From Mesostigma viride (taxonomy: Eukaryota; Streptophyta; Mesostigmatophyceae; Mesostigmatales; Mesostigmataceae): a DNA stretch of 21,249 nt. Location of the stretch: positions 1 to 21,249 of the forward strand of contig RPFO01000750.1 of NCBI GenBank assembly GCA_009746045.1, given 5' to 3'. Shown here piece after piece: positions 8,927 to 16,377 of this stretch; position 1 is the stretch's first letter, and each line of letters begins with the position of its first letter. The position numbers and the translations under genes are program-made. The notes under the pieces are model-generated. The model was given only the letters and a program-made list of their open reading frames with translations, did not search any database and was not told the origin of the DNA.

Positions 8927-9598
8927 ATGTCCAGCACTCTTACCATACGCGTGACGCTTTCACGAGACGTATCAGGCGTGACCGCCGACCTGTTTCGAGC
9001 GACCTTGACAAGCGGGACCACGTCTGACATCGCGCATTTGCCCGTCGTGAGCGTCGCTCCGGTCTCCGCGAGCGTCTACGACATAACGATCGACAAGAGC
9101 GGCGTGAGCGCGACCGTCGCGGCCGGTACAATCACACTGTACCTCCCCGCAGGTGTCCTCGACGCCGCAGGAGACACGAACGCGGACACATGGGTGACGG
9201 TGGACTTCCTCCAAGCGACGCCCTACCAGCCGTCCATCCAGGTGTCCACCCGCGCGCCGGACCAGGGCGCGGTGAAGTACATGAAAGCGGACATCACATT
9301 CCCGCGCGACGTCACGGGATTCGCGTCCGACAGCATCAAGATCCGACAGCAGGCCCCGGAATCCGCCAAGGGGTGGAAGTTCGAGCTGGGGGACGAATGC
9401 CCGTGCCTGACGAGGGGGCTGTTCACCGGGGTGTTCGCGGGCCCCCTGGGCGACTCGCTGGTGCCGCTGTCCTGCTCTCCAGCGGGGCGGACACGTACCG
9501 CTGGGAGTTCACCGAGTCTGCGGAGAGCACCGTGGGGACGCCCGCAAAGTCCTTCACGGGAGGCGGGGACCCTTTGGTGGTGGAGGGCGGCGTGTTGA
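8927..9598 (+). CDS. Ig-like/lectin adhesin, N-terminal section
   Basis: The ATG at 8927 follows a TATA box. Residues 4-16 (LTIRVTLSRDVSG) and about 120-140 (MKADITFPRDVTGFASDSI) open two tandem domains. They resemble the bacterial Ig-like Big_12 type: an FS-x-x-VTGF strand and an LDAAGDTNADT closing loop like the DAAGN motif of that family. The frame is good to about 9445, where a five-C run (9442-9446) is one base short; the last 50 or so codons are out of frame. The same two domains open the paralogue at 12008, with many identical positions. The role is inferred as a surface adhesin of the virion. Confidence 0.75.
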   Translation: MSSTLTIRVTLSRDVSGVTADLFRATLTSGTTSDIAHLPVVSVAPVSASVYDITIDKSGVSATVAAGTITLYLPAGVLDAAGDTNADTWVTVDFLQATPYQPSIQVSTRAPDQGAVKYMKADITFPRDVTGFASDSIKIRQQAPESAKGWKFELGDECPCLTRGLFTGVFAGPLGDSLVPLSCSPAGRTRTAGSSPSLRRAPWGRPQSPSREAGTLWWWRAAC

Positions 9599-9717
9599 AG
9601 GTGGGCGAGGGGGTGAGCCCGGTGACGAGCGGCCTCCCGTACGGCACATTCACGCTGTCGGTGCTCGTGATCCCCCAGCAGGACCTGTCCACTTCCACGG
9701 GGGGGACAAGGACCTGA
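9447..9717 (+). CDS. Ig-like/lectin adhesin, second section (first LamG-like insert)
   Basis: A middle frame carries the coding signal from the C run near 9446 to a run of seven G at 9700-9706. There one added G leads into the frame that continues to 11966. The residues begin the first of three lectin-like domains: ADTYRWEF, a loop, then GTFTLSVLVIPQQ, a strand typical of LamG/concanavalin-like folds. The ORF containing it starts earlier (9190), but that upstream part is antisense to sense in codon use and is a shadow of the first section. Confidence 0.6.
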
Positions 9718-11966
9718 TAGAGTACGGGTTCGCGGACGTGAAGGTGACGGACGACGGCCACTTGCGTTTCTATGACGGCAACAACGCCTTCACGACGACC
9801 GCGACGGTTGACTCTGCGCCCTTTCACCTCGCCGTAACGAACGAGGGGTCCGCCTTCAAGGTGTACAAGGACGGTGCGCTGATCGGCTCGTCCAACGACA
9901 GTTATATGGGATACGGACAGCTGCGACTGTCTCAGGGCGTCGCGGGGTGGTCGATATGGTACACGGACGCGCGCGTGATCGCGGGGACGGCCGTCTCGGA
10001 CTCGAACACGCTGGTGTACGGCTGGCGGGAGACGTACTTGCAGAGAAAGGCCAGAGAGTTCTCTCTGGAGTTTGACCTGGACACGACGGAGGTGCCGAAG
10101 GGCTCGCTGAACGTGGCCGTGGAAGAGGGCGCGGCGACGGACGCGAACGACAAGGCGAGTTCCGCGAACAACACCACGATCGAGTACCCTGAGCCGCTTC
10201 GGTTTTCGCTATCGTTCCAGGACGTGGTGGGACGGGCGCTGGATCCGACGGGCAATGGGCTGCAGAACTGGTTTCAGATGGTGGTGACTTGGAATAGAGC
10301 CGTGAGCGACTTCCAGACGAGCGGTTTCCAGGTGAAGTACGTCCGAGCCGGCGTCGAACCTGTCACGGTGCCGGTCACAAAGGTGATGCCCGCTTCGTCG
10401 TCTGGGGCGACATACACGCTACTTGTCGACAAGACAGAGGTGGGGGGGGACGACGGGTTCATTGGCCTAGAGGTTTACAAAGAGACCGTGTTTGACGCAG
10501 TGGCCCCCACCGTGTCTAACGCGTATTTAGTCCGATACCATTTGTTTGTGTATGCAGAATCCCCTTTCCTAGACCCCCAAATCTGGTTGGATTTTGCAGA
10601 TGCCGGAACCTTGTACACAGACACGTCTAAGACCACGCTCGTCACAGGTGATGGACAGCGCATACGGGCCGCGAAAAGCAAAACTATAAATCAATACACG
10701 TTTTCTGGAAATTGCTGGTACGTCCTCACACCCTCCTCTAGGCACGTGTTGTTTAAAATTTCGTACCAAGGTTTACGACAGGAACAGATCATGCATCACG
10801 GTGCTCATTCCCTGTTTTATGTAGCCAAGAAAGGTGCATACAAGCCGTGGCACTCTATTCTCAATATAGAAGACGGTGACAGCATACCTGCGGACTATCA
10901 CCGTGTTGCGGGTCAGAGTTTGGGTTCATCACACTCCAATAGACCATTTGTGACTGGTTGGTTGAACACTTATGACGATGTCAACGGGCAAATCACAATT
11001 TATGACACCGGATTAACTTGGCCTGTTTTTTTCGTGGTTTCTGTTCGGTACACATCAGACAAAAAGACAGCCTGGAGAAACGGTGTCATAGTAGATCATA
11101 AAGAGGGAGTTGATGTTTCAACTCGGTCGCGCCCCGACGCGACTGTGCTCTTAAACGACGCCAGAGGTGAAGTTGAGTTTGGAGAGTTTCTATATTACCA
11201 ACGTGCTTTGTCAGATGTGGAGATGGCAATCATAAATGCTGCCCTAATGGCTAAGTGGGCCGCGGCATTGTTGGGATTTCCAGACATTTGGGTGGATTTT
11301 TCAGATGTCTCAACGATGTACCAGGATGTCGAGGGGGCTGTCGCCGTCACGTCGAACGGGCAGTACATTCAATCCATTAAAAGCAAATCTTCCACTGAAC
11401 GGATCTTTGCGGCACCCAGTGTCGATGATAGGCCCACATATATTAAGTCTTCAACAGAAGTGTACGCGTCGTTTACGGATTCCGATTCTCTAGTTATGGA
11501 CGCTGTGATGCCCGTTGGTCCGTACACACTTTTTTACGTCGCAAGGAAAGGAATATCACCCGCTTCCCACACCGCCATCTGGATTGGTCGAGAAGACGAA
11601 TCCTACATAAATCACGGTATCTCCGAGGGTGTTTTTTCCTCTGGCGTGAATTCGCATATTACTATTTTTCCCCACAGCGATCCGTGGTCAAAATTTTACT
11701 TGATAACCGAGCTCCACGCCACAAATGCATCTGGAAACAGAACAGTATGGAAAGACATGGTTCAGCTTGGCACGGTCAGTGGCGCCATGCCAAACGTCGC
11801 CTCCGACGCCAAAATGCACATTAATGGTGTTGGGTTGTCCCCTTCAGGTCCTACAGAAGGATATTGCGATTATGCTGAAATATTATACTACAATCGCGTG
11901 CTATCCACAGACGCCAGAGCGGCAATTCACAGTCTCCTCGTGACCAAGTGGGCCGCGCTCCTGTAG
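9712..11966 (+). CDS. Ig-like/lectin adhesin, C-terminal section with tandem lectin domains
   Basis: The frame opens near 9712 (first ATG 9738) and ends at TAG 11964-11966. It first completes a LamG-like domain (FHLAVTNEGSAFKVYKDGAL is the typical core strand pair). It then returns to the Ig-like fold with a GAATDANDKASSANN closing loop, and a third Ig-like domain follows (MVVTWNRAVSDFQTSGF). Two further concanavalin-like domains of about 230 residues come in tandem. They start at PQIWLDFADAGTLY (about 10572) and PDIWVDFSDVSTMY (about 11280), share LFYVA-K/R-KG, and end in YYQRALSD..KWAAALL and YYNRVLST..KWAALL. GC drops to about 40% in the lectin pair (24 of 60 in the line at 10681). The full gene would be 1,014 codons. 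Confidence 0.75.
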
Positions 11967-12007
11967 AGCAAAAAAATATCCCCGCCACGTTGTAAGAAGT
12001 TGTAAGA

Positions 12008-13057
12008 ATGACCGACACGATCACGGTGCGCGTCACGTTTTCCCGCGACGTATCGGGCGTCTTGCCCCAGCTGTTTCAAGCCACGTTCACGGACGAGGTG
12101 ACCGCCGAGAACATCCCGCTGACTGTGCAGTCCGCCGTGCCCGTCACGGCCAGCGTCTACGACCTGTTCATGGCCAGGGGCGCGATCCCCGCCACGGTGA
12201 AGGAGGGCATGATCAAGCTTTTCCTCCCGGCCGGCTCTCTGACGACGGTGGGGGAGGACAACACGAACGCGGACACCCAGTGGAACCTGCGGTTCACGCA
12301 GCCGACGCCGTACTACCCGACCATCACCATATCCAGGCGGGAGCCGGACACCGCCTGGGACATGCTTCTGAAGGTGGACGTGAGCTTCCCGCGCGACGTG
12401 ACGGGGTTCACTGCGGACGCCATAAAGTTCCGGGTGGCGGACCCCGACCCCACAAAGCAGTGGGACTACGACTACCAGGCGCTCATGGATGGCCTGTTTG
12501 CTTCAAAGGGCGCCTTTACGGCTTTGGATGCCAGGAATTATCGTTTGGAATTCAATTACAGCCCGGCACGAGTGATGGTGCCTGTGGGGCAGTTGAACGT
12601 CTACATCGAGGAGGGTGCGGCCCTGGATGCCAACGAGAGACCATCGGCCGCCCACAACAACACGCTATCCTACACTTTCCAGGAGCCTTTGCAGATGTAC
12701 TTGTCCTTTCAGGACTCTAACGGCGCGCCCGTCGATCCCGTGGGCAACGGCCTCAAGAACGTCTTCAAGATGGTGGTCACGTGGACCCGCTCGGTCGCCG
12801 GCTTCCAGGATAGCGGGTTCGTGGCCAAGTTCCTGAGACTGGGAGAGGCGCCCGCGAGCGTCCCCGTGACGGGCATCTCGCCGGTGGACGGGAGCGGCAC
12901 CACGTACACCCTCACGCTGGACAAGACGGCGGTCGCGGGCACAAACAGCGGGTTCATAGGGCTGGAGGTGCCTGCTGGCACCGTGGCGGGCGAGAACGAC
13001 CCCGCAGACCTGAACCCCTATCGCATCAGGTGGTACGGTTTCTCTTACTCGGCTTAA
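12008..13057 (+). CDS. Ig-like domain adhesin, short paralogue
   Basis: This intact 349-residue protein starts at ATG 12008, 41 bases after the previous stop; A-rich AAAAAAATATCC lies upstream. It holds three Ig-like domains of Big_12 style, opening at residues 3-16 (DTITVRVTFSRDVSG), about 120-140 (KVDVSFPRDVTGFTADAI) and about 250-265 (MVVTWTRSVAGFQDSGF). The closing loops are GEDNTNADT and GAALDANERPSAAHNN. It aligns along its length with the previous gene but has neither the inserted LamG-like domain nor the C-terminal lectin pair. There is no signal peptide, membrane span or sortase motif, so a virion component is more likely than a cell-surface protein. Its end lies four bases from the end of a convergent gene. 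Confidence 0.85.
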   Translation: MTDTITVRVTFSRDVSGVLPQLFQATFTDEVTAENIPLTVQSAVPVTASVYDLFMARGAIPATVKEGMIKLFLPAGSLTTVGEDNTNADTQWNLRFTQPTPYYPTITISRREPDTAWDMLLKVDVSFPRDVTGFTADAIKFRVADPDPTKQWDYDYQALMDGLFASKGAFTALDARNYRLEFNYSPARVMVPVGQLNVYIEEGAALDANERPSAAHNNTLSYTFQEPLQMYLSFQDSNGAPVDPVGNGLKNVFKMVVTWTRSVAGFQDSGFVAKFLRLGEAPASVPVTGISPVDGSGTTYTLTLDKTAVAGTNSGFIGLEVPAGTVAGENDPADLNPYRIRWYGFSYSA

Positions 13058-13061
13058 CTGG

Positions 13062-13949
13062 TCACAACGCGAGGGCCGGGTATACGCGGTGTAGGCTCAG
13101 GGCGGTCAGCACGTACTGCAGCACGCGCCTCTTCCCCTCCTGCCATTCCCCGCACGCGCGGATGGCAGCCTCCACCTTCTGCCTGTGGTCGTCGAGCATG
13201 ACCGAGGCCGCGTGGTGGTCGAGTATGACCAGGTGGGCGAAGTACACGTGCCATTGCGGAAGGTAGTCCATGTTGACAATGTTGATGATGTCGGGCGACA
13301 CGACCTCCCCGTCCTCCCCCCCGATTTCCACCATCATCTCGACGACGTCGGTGGCGATCCGCTCGAGGCCGCACACGAGCGACTCGTGCTCCCTCATCGC
13401 CTTGACGAGCTCTGGGTGCTGCATGAGGTGCAGCGTGGAATGCCTCTGGTATCCCAGGTCGCGCACTTGCTTGTCCAGCCTCCACAGGTCCGCGGGGTGG
13501 AAGGGGATGCGGGTGACCGGGTCCTCGAACTTGCCGGAGGAGTTGATGTAGTCCACGAGGCTGAGGGCGTCGAACCCGACGACCTGGCGGTTGGGCCGCA
13601 CGAACTTGAATACCCTCTCCTTGGGGGGCAGGGGCTCCATGAGGATGGGGTCCTCTCTGTTGTGGGGGATGAGGGCCAGGCGCCGGGCTATACACTTGCG
13701 CGCCCTCCACTTCCTGAGAACGGTGCGCCTGACCCACCGCTGGATCCGCATGGCGCACTGATTGGCGTAGACGGAGCACTCGAGCTGGCGCTTGGTGAGG
13801 TTCCGCAGGGGCACGATCCCTTGCATGATGGCTATCTTTCGGAGCTTGGCGATCGTTAGTCCGCCGTAGTACCTTTTGGGTATGACCCCCGAGGACGCCA
13901 CTCCCAGACGCAGGGCGGGAACGCCGACCGCGGGCCTGAAGTCCTTCAT
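13062..13949 (-). CDS. U-box/RING-like protein with SAP-like and IQ-like motifs
   Basis: This intact 295-residue protein starts at ATG 13949. Residues 31-60 (LTIAKLRKIAIMQGIVPLRN, then LTKRQL) resemble a SAP helix-turn-helix, which in known proteins binds DNA. Residues 65-82 (CAMRIQRWVRRTVLRKW) resemble an IQ calmodulin-binding helix in a very basic stretch. Residues 99-160 (EDPILMEPLP, GFDALSLVDYI, FEDPVTRIPF) follow the U-box pattern, a RING fold without zinc ligands found in E3 ubiquitin ligases. The C-terminal 130 residues are helical and unrecognised. No zinc-binding Cys/His set is present, which supports U-box over RING. The domain calls come from residue patterns only. It may act with the F-box-like proteins in this window on host ubiquitin pathways. 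Confidence 0.65.
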   Translation of the reverse strand: MKDFRPAVGVPALRLGVASSGVIPKRYYGGLTIAKLRKIAIMQGIVPLRNLTKRQLECSVYANQCAMRIQRWVRRTVLRKWRARKCIARRLALIPHNREDPILMEPLPPKERVFKFVRPNRQVVGFDALSLVDYINSSGKFEDPVTRIPFHPADLWRLDKQVRDLGYQRHSTLHLMQHPELVKAMREHESLVCGLERIATDVVEMMVEIGGEDGEVVSPDIINIVNMDYLPQWHVYFAHLVILDHHAASVMLDDHRQKVEAAIRACGEWQEGKRRVLQYVLTALSLHRVYPALAL

Positions 13950-14079
13950 GGTTGGTTCTAGTAGTAGGGTGGGATTACACCTGGGGGTGAGTTTTTTTCG
14001 ACCCGTCTCTGAACGCGCTCGGGGTGCGGAATGTCTGTCAAGACTTTAATAATCTGGGTTGTTATTATGATGATAATCT

Positions 14080-15167
14080 ATGGGTGCAAACACGAAAAAG
14101 AGGCTCTCCGCAGAAAAAAGGAAGGTGGTCAAAAGACACAGAGTGGCCATGAAAACAGAGAGCGAAGGCGTGGATATAGAGGCACTTAACGAAAGGATGC
14201 AAACCCTCGGTGTGGGCACGGATGAAGGGAGGCGTCACTGACGTCCTTGCCGGGCGGGTTGCAGAGAAGGATCCTTGGCGAGTACATCATGAAAAGGAAT
14301 CCGTCTAAGGCAGAACTGAAGCAATTGTCGCTAATGAGCAGAGATTCTGCGGGGGCGGTAGTGGACGCCGCCCCGCGTCAGGCCGATGCGAGGTTCGAAC
14401 GAGCGCTGAGAGAGGAGAGGGTTGCTCAAAACAGGGCGGACGCCGCCGAAATGACCGGTATTTATGTCGATCCACACGATTTTGAAGCCGCCACAACCCT
14501 CGTGCGTCAAAGCGCAAGGGCGTACAACCAAGCCCTCCACAAAACGTGGGACGCAAAACGCGATATAGCCAAACGGCACGCCTATGCTAACCGCGTCAGT
14601 CGTGTGCTCGGTGAACCTCCCCCGAATCCAGGCAACCACCATCTCACCCGCCCCGACGTTACTTTGTCCCTTTTCCTGGGCGAACAAGGGGAGGACCCGT
14701 TACACCCGCCGCTGTCGAACACGGGCGACCGCGCTTTACGATGGCACGAGCTAAGAAAGCGACGGGATGATGCCGACGAAAAGCGTCACAGGGCTGAACT
14801 ATCCGCAATGATCCCCGCCGAGGTGGAGGCTCGGGACAACAGCAGAGAGCCCGCGCATCGTTTTCGACCACCTCGCGGCGACGTTCAGCGGGTATGGGAT
14901 CGAGGGGGATATCTTAGCAGAGGGGTAGGACAGGAATTCACTTTAGACAGTACCTTTAACGGAAACCCGGAATACGTCATTGACAGGACTCGAGGACTGC
15001 GGGCGATGGACGAACAAACTCGGCGCGACATGTTCAACGCCATGCACGACCTGAAAGCAGACCGCAGGGGTGTCCGTCGCGCGGCCGGTCTGGAATGGCC
15101 CCGAATCGACGAGCACATAGCATCCGACTTGTATCAAAACGACATCGTGAACACCCCACCAATGTGA
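14080..15167 (+). CDS. Second F-box-like protein, split by one frameshift
   Basis: ATG 14080 opens a 53-codon basic frame ending at TGA 14239-14241. A second frame then runs to 15167, but its only early starts are TTG 14247 and ATG 14289. One added G in the GGGAGG stretch (14227-14232) joins both into 362 residues, and the joined region then reads as an F-box-like helix set (LTSLPGGLQRRILGEYI, nucleotides about 14236-14288). I therefore take one gene. The rest is charged and helical, rich in Arg, Asp and Ala, with no recognised repeat or catalytic motif. If the frameshift is real, there would be a 53-residue protein (14080-14241) and a roughly 290-residue one from 14289. The upstream 130-base gap is AT-rich (TTTAATAATC, TTATTATGATGATAATC) and probably holds its promoter. 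Confidence 0.65.
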
Positions 15168-15179
15168 ATTTTCACTGTT

Positions 15180-15382
15180 AAGGAAGCTTCCGAATCCCTC
15201 TCACGGCTCGAGAAATGCGTTCGGAAGCGACCACCACCCGTGGTCTCTGAAAATTTCCCTGAGCCAGGCGGCGAGACACACCTGTCACGGATCGACAAGG
15301 GGTAATCAAGATCATCCAGCTCTTCGCGTTTATTTTGAGTATTCTAATTTCTGTGTATCAATTCATAAGAACACTTGCTTAA
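15180..15382 (+). pseudogene. Decayed partial copy of the BRO-N gene
   Basis: Positions 15271-15324 match 15650-15703 inside the intact gene downstream at 48 of 54 bases. In the shared frame all six differences fall on third codon positions, so both copies encode the same 17 residues (RDTPVTDRQGVIKIIQL). Weaker similarity reaches back to about 15195. Upstream stops (TGA at 15260-15262 and another before it) break the frame. After the match the frame runs through a hydrophobic tail (FAFILSILISVYQFI) to TAA 15380-15382, one base before the ATG of the intact gene. I read it as the remnant of a once-functional paralogue, not a copy made recently from its neighbour. Confidence 0.7.
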
Positions 15383-15383
15383 C

Positions 15384-16307
15384 ATGTCTCAAATTGTCGT
15401 TCAGTATTTACAGCCTGTCCATGCACTTCCGGATGGCGACCAGGATCCTTTTGCCAACAAGATCCGCGTGACGCCGGATGGAAAGATTTCAGTTATCGAC
15501 GTCATCAAACATGTTTTGTTCACCCAGGAGGATGGTACACTCACAAAAAATGCTGGCATTCACGCCAACACCGCCTTTTCACGGTTAAGGGAGGAGCATC
15601 GAGAGGTTTACTCTGTTTGTGTACACCTCAAATTCCCCGGTCCAGGGCAGCGAGACACGCCCGTCACCGACCGACAAGGTGTCATCAAGATCATCCAGCT
15701 CTTGCCCGGTAAGAAGGCCGCCACCTTCCGCCACTCCATGGCGGTGCTGCTGGAGAAGTACCTGGACGCGGACCCGGGGCTCATCCAGGACCTGCACGAG
15801 AGGTATCGCGAGAAGACCGGCGAGGAGTTCACGCCTCTGCCCCGCCAGCAAGTCACAGAGGCCCCTCGCATCAAGGCCTGCGAGAAGACGAAACTGGACA
15901 TGCGCGCCATCAAGGACAGCAGCTCCCAGCCCGTCCCGGCTCGATTGTACGCCATCGTTAACAATAACGCCAACAAACTGGCGACGGGGTACGAGTACAC
16001 CGCCGACTACAGGAGGGACCAGGGGCTCACGAAGAAGAGCCAGGCAACCCGCGACACGTTCACGGACGGGATGTGTTCCTTGACCGAATTCTTCCACCAG
16101 CGACACCTGTCCATGGTGTCGAAGGGGGGCGACCCGGAGAAGGCGGCCATGGACATCGTAGAGGCCCTGACGCCGGGTCTCAAGAAGCTGGGTCACTACG
16201 AGGAGGCGCGCGAGTACCGCGGACCGGAGTTCGCCGCCAAGAACAAGCGCCTTATGCTGTCGAACCAGGCATGGAACAGGGATGCCAGAATTAAGTTGGC
16301 CGCTTGA
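15384..16307 (+). CDS. BRO-N/KilA-type DNA-binding protein
   Basis: This intact 307-residue protein starts at ATG 15384; a longer TTG start is not needed. Residues 35-135 fit a BRO-N-like domain: ISVIDVIKHVL, a helix with NTAFSRL, then GVIKIIQLLPGKKAATFRHS and LLEKYLDADPGL. This LPGKKAA-x-FR pattern is common in BRO/KilA-type proteins of large DNA viruses. Residues 186-225 (ARLYAIVNNNANKLATGY..TRDTFTD) fit the C-terminal region often paired with it. Such proteins bind DNA and are thought to affect transcription or replication. The first 85 codons are less GC-rich (30 of 60 in the line at 15541) than the rest (37 of 60 at 15841), hinting at a chimeric origin. An AT-rich leader (CGTTTATTTTGAGTATTC) precedes it. 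Confidence 0.8.
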   Translation: MSQIVVQYLQPVHALPDGDQDPFANKIRVTPDGKISVIDVIKHVLFTQEDGTLTKNAGIHANTAFSRLREEHREVYSVCVHLKFPGPGQRDTPVTDRQGVIKIIQLLPGKKAATFRHSMAVLLEKYLDADPGLIQDLHERYREKTGEEFTPLPRQQVTEAPRIKACEKTKLDMRAIKDSSSQPVPARLYAIVNNNANKLATGYEYTADYRRDQGLTKKSQATRDTFTDGMCSLTEFFHQRHLSMVSKGGDPEKAAMDIVEALTPGLKKLGHYEEAREYRGPEFAAKNKRLMLSNQAWNRDARIKLAA

Positions 16308-16377
16308 AGTCGTCCAAAACCTGGACAACTTTGCACAGAACCCGGGCCATCCAATTCTTTTGTCCTCCTACATGTAA

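Noticed and set aside
9700-9706. Programmed frameshifting at homopolymer runs
   Set aside because: Runs of G could slip, but many similar sites in unrelated genes, all in one direction and without a consistent slippery heptamer, fit sequence error better. It remains possible for a single site.
13185-13859. A 224-codon plus-strand frame
   Set aside because: It is a mirror of the intact U-box-like gene and is explained by codon bias.
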